The position numbers and the translations under genes are program-made. Below the pieces are notes generated by a model. That model ran no database searches and was not told the origin of the DNA. It was given only the letters and a program-made list of their open reading frames with translations. From the NCBI GenBank assembly GCA_005408345.1, contig SEMN01000016.1, positions 2,418,001 through 2,482,000 on the forward strand: DNA of 64,000 bases, read 5' to 3'. Positions 37,925 through 51,211 of this stretch are shown here, piece after piece (position 1 is the first letter of the stretch; the number at the start of each line of letters is the position of its first letter). This DNA is from Macquaria australasica. Lineage: Eukaryota; Chordata; Actinopteri; Centrarchiformes; Percichthyidae.

Positions 37925-39420
37925 CGTTTAAAATGTTGGAGCCCATTGAAGTTATTTTTATTTTGTTAGTGAGTTACTATAGTTGCCTACCCTTTTCTTG
38001 TTTCTAGCTAACCCCAGGTCATGTCTCTCCTGCATTTCTGTATCGTAACATTTGAGTCAGCGGTACACATCTGTTCTTCTGAAAGATAAATCTTTGACAA
38101 TCTGTGAAAAACCCTGCTGGTTGTTAAAGAACACGTCTCCAGAATCCTCAAAGCCACCATCTGGATAAAAACCATTACATCTGCTGAACAATAAATAATA
38201 ATAAATGATTTGTAAGACATGAACCTAAATCAAAAAGGTTTTTTTAACAGTTATATTAAATGTTACTTTCCATTATTTTAGATTTTCATATGCAATAACA
38301 TATTTGTATTTTTCCTGTGTTGTAGAAAACGAGCCAGGACATCTGTCATTTCTAGCTACTGTCTTTCTCAGGGTCAGGAGATGGAGTTGCAACTTGGGAA
38401 ACAGGTAAAAAAAGGAAATTTTTAGTCGTACAGTAATATACCTAGCAACAGTGTCTTAAACCACCAGTTACTTAAACTACATGAACGCTAGGTATGTCGT
38501 GTATTCGATTCTGCATGTCAAAAATTCAACCTCGCTCGTTGGATTTGAAAGCAGCATATGTTTGGGGTGTTCTGTAATATGATTTTAACAGATGCCTGGC
38601 AGCCAATCACAAGTAGTTTTGGCAGCCATGGTATAAATACAGAAAAATTCACACCACCCAGTGTTACACTCACATTCATGTTGGCTTCAATATATTTGGA
38701 AGGTTCTTTCTATCTGACAAACTAATCAGCCACGTTTCTCAATTTGAAAGCATGAAAACAGGTTCTGCAGAATCATAACTGCAGTTTCACAGCTGTTTTC
38801 TTTATCTAACTATTACTAGTACTAGACGAGAACTTTATAACAGACTCTGTCAAAGGATTCTTGCCTCTGGGAAAATTTCCCAAGATACTTACTGCACAGT
38901 TTCAAGTGCCATGCAACATCAGGGACCAAACTCTGAGCCTATACATTCCTGGGCCGTGCTGGTTGCTGTCTGCAGCTGCGGGGCTGCTGGCTGGTTGATG
39001 AATGAACCAATAGCGACCTGGCTACGTGATGAATGGACCAATAGAGGATGATGGATAACAGCGGAGGGAGCGGGCGAGAAGCAGACGGTCTCAGAGAGGC
39101 CCGAAACATGAATGTAGCAGCAAGATGTTAAAATCAAGGGAAAGAGAGGGAGGGAGAGGGAGAAAGAGATAAAGAAAGATAGAAGAGACAGGTAGAGGGA
39201 GTGTGTGTGTGTGTATGTGTGCAGTGATAAGTTAGGGGAAAAAGGAGTGAGAGTGGGGAAGAGCAATGTGACAAAGTGTTAGCAAGGGGAGGGGAGCTGA
39301 CAAAGGGAGGGAGGATTTATGAGCATGGGGAAGAGTGGACAGAGAGAGTGGAAAGAAACAAAGACAGAAACGCAAAAAGAAAGGAAGAAAGAAACAAGAC
39401 TACAGCCATGCTAGAGGCCC
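37925..39420. other. non-coding interval with purine-rich run
   Basis: 39135-39205 and 39330-39390 are GA-rich, with a short GT run at 39201-39220. A TATAAATA string at 38631-38638 has no identifiable gene next to it. Confidence 0.35.
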
Positions 39421-39908
39421 TGTGAGGCTGAACTCAGAATTGCTTCAAGCTAAATGCTAATGTCATGATGCTCACAATGACAACACTAACATGCTGATGT
39501 TTATCATGTTCGCCTGCTCAGTTTTGTGTGTTAGCATACTAACATTTGCTAATTAGCAGTACAGCTGAGGCTGATGAGAATGTCATTAGTTTTGTGAGTA
39601 TGTGGTCACAAAGCAAAGTATCTGAAAGTGAAATTTTGAGGGTTAACTAGAATCAGTAGAATTCCTCCTGAGGGGGACATAAATGTGTGTCCTAAATTGT
39701 ATGGTAATCCATTTAATAGTTCACTGAAAACCACAAATCTGAACCTCATGGCGGCGCTAATCGAAAAGTCAGGGGATCACCAAAATCATTAGGATTGATC
39801 CTCTGGGCACGATGACCGTCTGTACAAGATATCATGGCGATCCATCCAATAGTTGTTGAGATATTTCAAGATATTTCCATCCCTAGATATGCTGCTAGCA
39901 TGGCTAAT
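39421..39908 (-). mobile_element. family B element, copy 3 (inverted)
   Basis: Reverse complement of copy 1 with the blocks in inverse order: 'gctaatgtcatgatgctcaca', 'aacatgctgatgttta', 'tgttagcatactaaca', 'cagctgaggctgatgagaatgtcatta', 'atggcgatccatccaatagttgtt', 'tgctagcatggct'. Confidence 0.85.
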
Positions 39909-40975
39909 AAAAATGAAGAAAGAAAGAAGAAATGAGGGTGTTGTGATGGGTTGATGCATTGAGCACATTACTTATAGTTATTCATTAAAGTGTGTGTGTA
40001 TACAAATCCATCTACTGTATGCCATGATACCACAAACATGCTGTAAAGAATAGCATGAAATCAAAACAGATAAATTTGCCTGGCAACCCTGCAAACAGAT
40101 TATAAGCAAAAACACCATTTTTTTGTTCATCCAGGACCCAAAACCTCTAAAAACAAACCAATGAAAGGAAATGAAAAAGTGTGAGATAGCTCCATTTAAA
40201 AAAAAAAAACTATTTTGAACCACATTGGAGAGAGATTAAATCCTCTGCTCCTTCCGACATCAAACCTGTGGAAAATGCAGGGCATATTTTCAGGTCTTTT
40301 GAAGGTGTGTGCTCAGGTTTTCATGCGTATCAAAACTGTCCCGACGCAGTTCTCGCTGGCAAGTCAGAACTGAGCCACAGACGTAATTTCTCCTGCCAAG
40401 GCGACTGATATCAGTAATAGCTACAGGGTGCAACTTCATGCCACAAAGAGCTCCATAACCCGTGGCTACTTGGCAGGCAACTTGTAAGGCAGTCGAACAG
40501 CTCTGTCAACACTGTGCGGCACTTCACAACAAAGAAAGACTGATTAAAGTTTGGGGGTGTCTGCACACCTGTACATCCTCTGATATCCAAAAGAATCTCT
40601 TGTTTCTATTCACAAGCTGTACACTGAATATCCTTCAGAGTCTGTGAGAGTCATTAGGAGCAGTGGAGCACAGAGGAAACTGATGTTCGTACACGCAGCT
40701 GAGTGATCCTCCCGGTGTTTGAAGTTAGTTGATGGAGAACATGTGGGTCAGTTTCCACCTCCTGGAGTACATCGTACCTTCAAACAGAATATCTAAGTGT
40801 GCAAAGAGAGAGACAGAGAAGAAGGAACAAGAAGAACAAGAAGGAGGCAAAGGCAAAGATGAAAAACTGGAGTGAAGAGTGGGAAGTGAAAAAACAAAAA
40901 ACTAGTTAAAAAATCAGTATGGCAACAGCAGCATAGGTTGAGATTTAGAGACAAGTATTCTTTACAATCACTTGT
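39909..40975. other. non-coding interval, nothing recognised
   Basis: Purine-rich near 40800-40870. No supportable exon. Confidence 0.35.
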
Positions 40976-41460
40976 CAAAGAAGTATTTAGATCATTTGCT
41001 TAAATAAAAGTAGAAATGCCACACCATAGAAATACTCCATTACAAGCAAAAGTCCTGCATTCAGAATTACTTAAGTAAAAGTACAGAAAATATCAAGAGT
41101 AAAACTTATTATGCAGAATGGCCCCTGTCAGTGTTATATTTTTATATAATTGGTTCATTATCACTGACGCATTTACATGTAAGCAGTACTTTAATGTGGT
41201 GGTTGGTTGAGGTGGAGCTATTTTTAACAGCTTTACATACTGTTGGATAGTTTGATCTATAGCAATGCATCATCTTTTATAAACTGATCATGTGTTTTGA
41301 ATGTAAACTCCTAATCTGAAACGTAACAAGCAACGATAGCTGTCAACGTGACATAGAAGGGGTTGGCGGTTCAATCCTCATTTCCCTCTGAAATGTAGTG
41401 AAGCAGAAGTTTAGAGTTGAAGGAAATGGAAATACTCTAGAAAGTAGAGTCCTTAAGGAC
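40976..41460 (+). repeat. family E interspersed repeat, copy 2
   Basis: Contains 'aaaagtcctgcattcagaattacttaagtaaaagtacag', 'cttattatgcagaatggcccctgtcag', 'gaggtggagct' and 'gggttggcggttcaatcct' near the right end. The last block may be a tiny SINE-derived insertion. Confidence 0.75.
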
Positions 41461-41473
41461 ATTTACTGTAGCA

Positions 41474-41502
41474 TATATATATGTATATATATATATATAT
41501 GT
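41474..41502. repeat. (AT)n microsatellite
   Basis: Short AT array with GT interruptions. Confidence 0.9.
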
Positions 41503-42351
41503 AGACATATAAAGTTGTATCCCCTGATCCAACCAGTAGAGACTCCTGAGCCTCCAGTCTTTATTAACTCATCTTAGGATCTCAAAAGCAACCCAATATT
41601 ACACTTAGTCCAGCAACAGTTTTATTATTATTAAAACCAGCAGCTAATCTGCTTGTGTCTATTTCTTGTAGATATTTCTGAAGGCAGATGTCAGGCAAAA
41701 GATCGGTCAAGTTGACAACGCCTGACGAAGATCTCTGTGAGACAGAAACGTTGTTCTATTAAATTAAGATGCCTGTCAGCTCTCAATAAAGTGTGTGGGT
41801 GTTTTTTTCGACTTCAGTTTTTTGTTTTTCTTAATCAACCCTGAGACGTTTTTTGGATGTGTGTGCTCTACAGTCTGGTTGGCATCATTTTGCAAAGGAT
41901 GTTGCATTTAATTATCATTTTCGTCCTGATTTCTATTGCATTTGTGTGCGTCAATATCAACTACATGTCAGCTGTGATTGGCTCCAGCCCTGCCGTGACC
42001 CTCTAAGGACAAGCTGTTATAGATAATATAAGAAGATCAACATTGAGAGAGGGTTTACAGAGTGGTGCAACTTCATTTCCAAAACACAGGAAATAACAAA
42101 ACAGAAACTTTGACAAAACCATACTGAGGCGTCATTTCATTGTAATGGATCCTCTAGCAACAAAGGGCTCTGATATCCTCTGATTACTGCATGCAGACAA
42201 ACCAGGGATCATCTAAAGGAGAGAGGCAACCTGGACCATTAGTGGGGGAAAAAAAAAAGAAAATCAAAACACCACTATTATCCAGCTTCTCTCCAGGGTT
42301 GCCATGCTCCTGTCACTGTAATGAGATGAAAACAAACAGTAACTGTAGCCC

Positions 42352-42355
<4 letters not shown>
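41503..42355. other. non-coding interval
   Basis: 41715-41800 resembles a retroelement 3' tail (see finding). No exon recognised. Confidence 0.35.

Positions 42356-42389
<34 letters not shown>
42356..42389. repeat. (TG)n microsatellite
   Basis: 34-bp TG array, paired with a CA array 181 bp away. Confidence 0.97.
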
Positions 42390-42392
<3 letters not shown>

Positions 42393-42569
42393 ACATACTA
42401 TATCCTTGTGTGTATCCGCAGTGCTCTCTTGTCTGGTATCAATGGCAGTCACTTAGAGAGTGTGAGTCAGTGTGTTTACTGTTTTCACAGATGGAGCTCT
42501 GACACTGTCTGGATAACTGAGATAAATGACTCGCACTCCGGCTCAGCAGATGGGAAAAACAACAGCCAG

Positions 42570-42570
<1 letters not shown>

Positions 42571-42625
<55 letters not shown>
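42571..42625. repeat. (CA)n microsatellite
   Basis: 55-bp CA array. Confidence 0.98.
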
Positions 42626-42627
<2 letters not shown>

Positions 42628-43914
42628 AGCACAGCAGAGCACACACACATATATACTGTATGTTAGAAATGAAGCACTTTATCAACTGATATATTTTTGC
42701 TCTTAATCACAGCAGGGCAGAAAACCACAGGAAAGAGTGACTACTCATTAGTGGGGAAACATCAGCTGCCGATTGGCTCAATATAGCCACTGATTTAAGC
42801 CAATATAGGGAGAGCTCATCTGTAATCAATTAACAGCTGCAGCTACTTTCAGGGGAGTTTGACATAAAGCAAATGAGAGAGAAAAAGTGAAAACTGTGCC
42901 AGTGCCATATGTAATGAATTTTAAACTACAGTGCGGTGCCATGAGTGAGATTTTCTGAAAAATGCGTCACTGGCCATCATCCATCACGCTGTCTATAAAC
43001 GGCTACCAAAGGTTAATGTTGTTCGGTGGAGGCCACCACAGCAGGTGGGTTACAATCTGCTGCTGCTGGTCTGCAGCTCAATGTGGCCTGCCGCTCCTCG
43101 GCCACTAAGTGTCCTGACAAATACTGCCCCCATGTGGACAGAAACACTTCAGCTGCTCTGAGTGAAGCAGGGGTCCACTGTCACACCCAGAAGGAACCTG
43201 AACCAGACCCTCAACCTGCATGTTCCTCACTCACTGTCCTGTAAACAGATCCAATATAAAAGGTGACTGATGTAAATAAGCCATGTTCAGCTGTAACTCA
43301 GTGAGCTCATGCTTTTTTTGGTTTTGCTTAACTGACATTCTAATATATTTATAAAAATTCAACATATCAGACTTTTTCAGGGATCTAACGATAAAGTCCT
43401 GGAGTTGTTTCCCTGTTGTTTACACAGTCCACCAACCTTTATCAAGATAAAGACAGGTACTCAATGTCATTAAGATGTATTAGGAAATAATCAAGGACCA
43501 GACTGAACTGAACCAAACTGAATCATATAAGAAGTCTTTTCAGGAGGCAGACAAGGTAAAAAGAGTCAAAACACCTGCTGCTGTGCTGAAAAACTGCAGT
43601 GCATTAATTTTACTGCATTATCATAGTCATGCATTTGTGCTTTGTTAAACTAGAGTGCTACATGAGTATTGGGTATTACTGTTTCTTCATAGGAGGCTTG
43701 TTCACTGAGAAGACACATCTGATCCCGGGCTGGGCAATGTGAAATTCATATAATAAGAATGTTTTTCTGATATTAATCTACAGTATATCATGATATGGCA
43801 AATATAGGCAAAAATCACATCTAAAATGGTCAAACTGAAGATAAATTATTGAATTTTCCTGGAATCATTAATTTATACGATTAAATTGTCATAATACTGT
43901 ATAATACTGAGAAC
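42626..43914. other. non-coding interval
   Basis: 43728-43870 ('gggctgggcaatgtgaaatt ... tcataatactgtataat') has the look of a common teleost dispersed repeat (labelled J here), but no second copy is present. No coding exon. Confidence 0.35.
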
Positions 43915-44205
43915 TGACACTCAAAACTTAAACTTCAAAACCCTTTCAAGTTTCAGTTCCTCACATTTAAACAACAGCCGACACTTCAACTGACATCGTC
44001 TTTCAGTTTATACACTTTCACTTCAACTTCCACTCCAGTTTAATTAATCACTTACACGTTGGCTCACATTTCATCTCCTTTCAGTGCTTGAACTTGAAAT
44101 CACTCAGCACTTCCATTTTAACTATTTTAACTTTCAGTATTTGTATTTAGACTGCTACTTCAACTACAAAGTCGACTTAGATTTCAAATGTTTCAACTGC
44201 ATGTT
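43915..44205 (-). repeat. degenerate short-unit tandem repeat
   Basis: About 290 bp in which 'acttcaact', 'actttca', 'cacttcaac' and 'ttcaagtttca' recur every 10-25 bp. On the minus strand this reads as repeated gaagttgaagtg/gaaagtga. The unit is too degraded to define exactly. It lies just beyond the inferred src poly(A) site. Confidence 0.55.
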
Positions 44206-44444
44206 TTCAGCAGCAAACACATACATTTTCTTTATTGTACTTCATTTCATTCATGACATTCTCTTTATTCTGCCTGAATGTCCCAGACATTCTGGCAACC
44301 TGAACTGATCATATGCTCACTTCTCATTCGGCTTGCAGCGCAACATGCTCATCACTCTATTAAAACGTTACTGAGTCATGTGCAAACAGCATGATTATTT
44401 CCTGGTCGAAGGACAGCACACACACCAGCACAAACTCTTATCAA

Positions 44445-47280
44445 AACACATTTGAAATATAATTTATTGCACATTTAAAGATCAACATAAAGTGGCACGA
44501 TACCCATTTCAATCCTGTTACAATCGGAAACAAACAAAAAAAAAAAAGACAAAAGAAGTCCTTACAAAATGCTCACACCTTCAGTTTATGATCTTCGTTT
44601 TTGACTTTAGAACAAAATGGCCATGAAGTTGCAGGAATGCCAGACCGAAACTGCATAGATTTATAAAATAAAATAAAAAAGATATTTTTTAAAAAAGGAC
44701 CGAGACACTTCTTTAATATGGCACAGAGAATTCAGTCAGACCTTGGCGTTACTCATACTTGTCATGAGCCCATCAACTTCCACATTGTCCCAGTGACTTA
44801 CAGGCGGTTCAGTGCATCAGAACAAACAGGGTATTTCCCATTCTAAAAGAGGAAAGCACTGATAATACGTTCTCGGAAATATATATGTCAAGCCCAATTT
44901 TAAATTGTCTTTTGCAGATATGATAGGTTTCAAACAATAGGATATTATATTAAGTCCAATATTAAAAAAGAAAACATTCTTAACATAAGTAGCAACTTAT
45001 TATTAAAACGTTTTGGGAGCAGGCGTGCGTCACTGTAAAAACCTCAACATGGAGAAGAAAAACTACACAAAAACAAATTACATGATAGTCACAGTCATTT
45101 AAGATACTATTTACATCTTTGACCTCATTTTTCATATATCACAACCCAAACTCCTTTCTCATTGTGGTTTCAGAATCATCCACATTGATTAAATCAGCCA
45201 TCAGGATTCATCATCACTGGATAATAATTTCATGGTGTTAGTGGGCATGGACCATCTCTCTTATGGCTGCATGGCTCATATTTTCGATAACTGGTTTTCA
45301 TAGTATTTGTTGGCAACAATCTATAACTTTATATCTACTGATGCTGCATCGACTACGCCATAAACTAAACCACTTGTGAAATGTGTGACTCCCAACATAA
45401 ATACCTGCCATCTGAAAGTGGCTTACATGATACAAGAAAACAACTCTAAGGAGCTACAGTATGTACAGCATGACAGTGAGGACTGGCAGCAGTGGGTAAG
45501 ATATAAAAAATAATCATAATTATATGATGGCACAAACGTTCAGAAGTCTGTTTATGATCCCCTCGCCTCATCTGAACCTTCAGTAAACATACACGTGTTG
45601 ATGTACAGTACAGCATAAATACAAACCCAGCCAATGGTCAAGAGAAGAACGGCACAAAAGCATGCTAACTGGTTTTAAAATCAACTCTTATAGATAAATC
45701 AGTCATAAACACAGTTTTATTAGGGTTACCTGATCAAAGGTTTCATTAGGGCCGCCTGGTTGCATATTTTTATGGACACAACAGCTGTGAAGTGAATCCT
45801 TCAGCAAACATTAACAGGTTTATCTGTCCTGTTTACTCACTAACATGACGTTTACTGGGGAAATGGTGCAGAGTTTTATTATTAATTGTAAGTGAACAGT
45901 TGCCTGTTTAAGAACTAAAAACCCCCAAGTAATCCCCTTGATAATAAAACATTATATACATGGACAGCAGTAATGAAATGTGATTTGTTTGGCACATCAA
46001 CGTAGGCTTTTACACTCAGGGTTTTCACATCTTGAGCCGAGTTGGATATTAAACAGTAATATGATTAGTTTGGTAGCCTCTTAGTAGGTCACATAAATGT
46101 TTGATGAAAGTTACTCCATTTATGCCTCTGAGGAAATGAGCTGATAACTATTAAAACTGCTCTTTAGTGCCACCATTAACTGTGCTGATTATTTTCAATG
46201 CGACTTTCCAGTTAAAATCAAGGTCAATCAAAACAACAAGCATTCAAACACTACCTGCATCAAAATCATTTTTAATCATCCAGGTTGGATCCAGCTGGCC
46301 GTTCAGTGTATGTCAAGAAATGCAGCTAGAAAAAGAGAAGGAAGGTTAAAGAGAGAAAGGCCTCAAATTCTTATTCGATTTACCTAATTTTCAGTGTTAC
46401 AGAACCTGCCTGCTGAGTACATTTACCATGGCACTACCATGATAGTGGTTCTAACAACCATGCCTATTGATAAATCACAGAAAAAAAGAAAAATCAGGAA
46501 CCTTTGTCTGCCACTGAACAAAACCTTAAACCACATATTGTCCAAGTAAACATAAATAAAGATGCAAAGTAGAGTTCCAGAGCTGAGTTATTTTGGAGAC
46601 CCTTTGAAGAAGCAGCACTTGAGAAAACTGGAGAGATACTGAAAGTCAGACAGAAATAGAGGAAGAGAGGAAAGAGGCAGAAGGGACATAAAGGACGTTG
46701 AGAAACAGACTTTCCTTTGGCACCTGAGCCACAGCGGCAGTGCTCTTCTGTGGGCGGAAAAGGTACCAGACGAGGGTAAAGAGACATGATAGAAGAGGGA
46801 AAGAGGGAGGGTTCGCTAAACAGCTCATGTCCGATTGAAATATCCTCCCTTGACCTTCTCTCTTCGACAGGTTTATTCTTTTCCCTCTCGCTCCGTCTGT
46901 AGATCCTGATTTGGTTCCTCCCACATCAGTCGCACCTCTCAAAAACATTGTGTAGTCCCTCGATCAAATCAGAGCCAGAGTCTGTCCAGCAGGAGTTCTC
47001 CTTCACAGCCTTGAGCCTCACTTCTGCAGGAAAACTGTCAGTAGACAGCGAGTGCTTGCAAAAGGGAGGTTCTCCAGGTTCTTCTGTAGCAGTTCCTTTA
47101 TGACACATGATGGGACGTCTGCAGATTTCTATTTCGGTTTTGCTTCCACAGAAGAATCTCAAGTTCCTCCCAGATGAGTTTCACAGGCTCAGATCCTCCC
47201 ACAGGTGCTCCTCTGAGGTCGGTTAGTGCAGATCATTCTGTGTTGAGGTTCTTCCCCCAGGTTCGGTTCAGTGTGTGGTT
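44445..47280 (-). other. src: src 3' UTR (inferred)
   Basis: This runs from just after the TAG stop to the poly(A) site near 44445, about 2.8 kb, and fits the long 3' UTR known for vertebrate SRC. None of the dispersed families A-J interrupts it, unlike the flanking DNA on both sides. It is AT-rich toward the distal end. No reading frame here is believable. The extent is inferred from the signal and the lack of any intervening gene; intron-free structure is assumed. Confidence 0.55.
44463..44468 (-). terminator. src poly(A) signal AATAAA
   Basis: On the minus strand the context is gcAATAAAtta. About 30-60 nt further on is a GU-rich stretch (tgtgctggtgtgtgtgctgtcct, 44405-44432), the expected downstream element. 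It is the most convincing cleavage site 3' of the src stop codon, although other AATAAA strings occur within the inferred UTR (for example near 45716 and 45874). Confidence 0.6.
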
Positions 47281-47489
47281 CTATAGGTTCTCCCCAGGCT
47301 GATACTGGGGTTCTGTGGAGGTGAAGTAGTCCTCTAGGAAGCCCTGCAGGTACTCAAATGTAGGCCTCTCTTCTGGGTCCTTCCTCCAGCAGGAAAGCAT
47401 GAGCTCATGCAAGGAGCTGGGGCATTCTGCCGGGCAGGGCATCCTGTAGCCGCGCTCCACCTGGTCGAGCACCTCGCGGTTAACCATAC
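47281..47489 (-). CDS. src: src coding exon 11 (kinase C-lobe end and tail)
   Basis: 209 bp, residues 476-544 and TAG stop (47281-47283). Acceptor TGGCAG|GT. Begins MVNREVLDQVERGYRMPCP and ends with the regulatory tail in which Tyr538 (human Tyr530) is the CSK target that binds the SH2 domain intramolecularly. The last residues, QPGENL, are unchanged from mammalian SRC. Confidence 0.98.
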
Positions 47490-50400
47490 CTGCCAGGAGA
47501 GACAGGAAGTTAGATTTAGGGAATAGACAGAATTTCTTCTTCAAAATAAAATCAGCAATTTAAATACAGTAAATCTGACGAATTAAATGATTTAATATGC
47601 ACCAACATCAAAAAAATTTTTTTTGGTAATCAGTGCATGATGTTTATCATTTAAATTCCTAAAATATTAAATAATCCATTCTATAGTTTCTCATTTTCAG
47701 GGCTGCAACTAATGATTATCTTCATAATCGATTAATCTGCTGATTATTTTTGTTTGGTCTACAAAATGTCAGAAAAAAATGCCAATCACAATATCCCAGA
47801 GTACAAGATGATGTCCTCAAATAACTTGTTTTTCCAAAACCCCAAAAGATTTTCAGTTTACTATCATTTAAGACAATTAATAGCACAAAATCTTCACATT
47901 TGAGCTGCAGATCGAGAGAATTTTTGGCATTTTTACTTGAAAATGACTAAATTATCAAAATAGTTGCAGATTAATTTTCTGTCTATTGACTAATCGAGTA
48001 AACGACAAATTATTTCAGCTCTTATCATTTTGATTCATTCATTCCAACACGATTATTGTTTGAGCACGTCTTGTTAAAGAAACCCTTGATTGAATGGGGA
48101 ATTGTTCAGGTGCTGAGTTGGTTAGTGGACTCACCTGGATAGGGGACTCTGCCTTTAGTTGCCAGCTCTGTGAGCAGCACACCAAAGGACCAGACATCAG
48201 ACTTGATGGTGAAACGACCGTACAGAGCTGCCTCCGGTGCGGTCCATTTGATTGGGAACTTAGCTCCTGAGGAACCAAGAGTTTTTAAAAAACATTTACG
48301 AGTGAGTAAACTTTAAAAGCACTGTGTTTTAGAATAAAATTATATATTTAATATTTATAATAAAATTTTAGAACATGTCTTTGCAATTCTTTAGTTATCA
48401 CTTTTTGTCAGTAAACAAATCTATACTTCTGGAAGTGTGCACTTACCCTGTCTTGCAGTGTACTCATTGTCTTCAATGAGTCTTGCCAGACCGAAGTCGG
48501 CCACTTTACACACCAGGTTGTCTCCCACCAGGATGTTGGCAGCACGCAGGTCTCTGTGGACGTAGTTCATCCTCTCCACGTAGGCCATGCCTGCTGCAAT
48601 CTGGAAGAGAGGACAGGGATTTTATAATAAATACAAATATTATATAGTTTTTTTTTTAGTGTGGCTGAACTGTAAGTAATTTTACCTGAGCAGACATGTC
48701 TACTAGCTGAGGCAGACGAAGCAACTTTCCTGCTTCCCCTTTAAGGAAGTCCAGTAAGCTACCTGTGAGTGAAAGATAAAAAATGTTTAGAAAATTAGAT
48801 AATGCATCAAATGAAAGATAACCACCAAATAAACAACTCATTTTCCATTATAAGTATAAACCTTAAAAGGACAAGCCGTCATCTAGGTGTCTTTGTAAGC
48901 AAACCGATGTTATAGGCAGTAATATATAGGTATTGTTAGAAATGTTTCAATACTATTGCAGATACAATAAAAAATAAACATATTTTTATAAACAGCATTT
49001 GATGCCAGCTTTCAGTACTTGACGGTTTACTATACTTAATAGAAAAAAGTATTTAAGTTGTAGCACTTGTTATAGTGTGTATCCTGAATTACCTTGGCTC
49101 ATATATTCTGTCACAATGTAGATAGGTTCCTCAGACACAACAGCATACAGCTGGACCAGCTTCTCGTGCCTCAACTTCTTCATGACCTGTGCTTCCTGAA
49201 GAAAGGCCTCTGGAGACATGGTGCCAGGCTTTAGGGTCTTAATGGCTACCCGTGTTGTGCCGTTCCACGTGCCTGTCAGAAAACACAACAAAATGACATG
49301 ATTTTATTACTTCTTTAAATAAAGTGATAGATCTCCTCCTGATATAATATCGACTTAAAGGGATAGTTTGACATTTTGGGAATATCTGTCCATTCATACA
49401 ATCAGCAGGCTGTTAGCTTAGCTTAGCATAAAGACTGTTAACAGGGGGAAACAGCTAGCCCGGCTCTGTTCAACGAGAACAAAATCCACCTACCAGCACC
49501 TCTAAAGCTCACTAATTAACATGTTATATCTTGTTTGTTTAATCTGTACAAAAAGCAGGAAATCAATTAGCTATTGATCCTCATATTTTCTATATTCAAT
49601 GTATAACCTGTCTATCTGCCGTGGTGTGAGAGGAATTCAATCTGTGCCACTAAAAAGGGGCGGTGTGTAGGTCTTACCCATCCAGACCTCTCCAAAGCAG
49701 CCCTGACCCAGTTTAAGGTCAAGGCGGAGGGACTCTCTGGGAATCTCCCAGGCGTCCCTGGCCAGTCCCTGGGTCTGAGGTTTGGCCACAGGACACACGT
49801 CTGATAGAGCGTGGCACAGCCCATCAGAATGCTCTGAAAAAGGGAAAGGAAAGGAAGAGTGAAAGGGCAGGTTATGGGCAACAGTATTATAAAAAGGTTA
49901 ACTATCACAGCTACTGGCATTTCTTTACCATCACAGAGCACAAGTGTGTGAGTACTCACTGCGGTAGTGGAAGACTAGCTGCTGTAGGCTGGTGAACTGG
50001 GTGCGGGAGGAGATGTAGAAACCTCCGCTATCCAGCTTCCTGATCTTGTAATGTTTAACATTCAGGCCTTTGGTGTTATCATAATCCAGCACTGAGAGGC
50101 AATATGCTCCTGTGAACAAGACAAAACAACAGACAGACAGGTTAGAACAATAAAATGAGGCGTATCTGAGCCTGTGTGACAGCTGCTCTGTGGAGTTTCC
50201 CAGCAGCTGTGCTGGGCAAGTCCCTGTTGGCCCCTTGATGGGCCCTGTAAATTCTACTAAGCCTTTCTGTCCTTGTCCATGGCCCACTACTAAGTACAGG
50301 TTGATCTTACTGAATAACAGTGATGTTGTACAGCCACTTTTCAGAAAACCACATTTTGTACATACAAGAAATATTAAAGAGAAAACTACAAACCATTAAA

Positions 50401-51177
50401 ACATTAGATTATTAGATCAAAGATAAAAATAAAAGTAGTGATAACAAGTTTTAAGAAGTGATTCAAAAGGCTGAACGGACTTCGCAAACCTATGCTCCGC
50501 AGGGAGGTTGTTCCACAGTAAAAGGAAAATCAATCCTCTTTGATCTGGAGCTGTGCTGACTGATGTTCACTCTTCCTCCCTCGTCAGAATGAAAATCTAG
50601 TGCGGTAAAGACACACTTCCCAAAGATTGTATCCACACAGTAACTGAACTGACAGTCATACTGACCTGATCATCACAGTACTTTATTCCAGCAGCTTAAC
50701 CACTGACCTGTGTTAACTTCCATGCTCAAGACCATCAGACATTATTGGTTGTACTAAACTATAGCTACAGATACTACCTAAACTAAATTATTTCCTGTGG
50801 TTATCTAAACCTGTGCACAATATAAAGGCCTTCACATCAGGCACTGACACAAAAACGTTAACCCATATTAATTATTTTCCACCTCCCACGTTTAAGGATT
50901 TAAAGTGGGTTATGACTTGCATTGCTTCTAGCCTGAGCCGTACAAACGATCAGATTTATCATGAACAGTCTGACATGATTTACACTTCATACAACATACG
51001 AGCGGCTTCTGCTCCTCATGTGTCACACTGTGAACCTCACATCTGACATCTAATACAGAACGCACCCAGAGGCCACTTCACCTCCTGCCAGAGCTCCTCC
51101 TACTCTCCCTGATCCTTCTCCTTTACTGTTCTCCCCCCTCTCCATGCATGCCTCTCCTCCCCTCTCTCAGAGTGTGA

Positions 51178-51211
<34 letters not shown>

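Noticed and set aside
41358..41376. Second SINE suggested by a B-box-like 'gcggttcaatcct'
   Set aside because: No A box or SINE body around it; at most a tiny fragment inside a family E copy.
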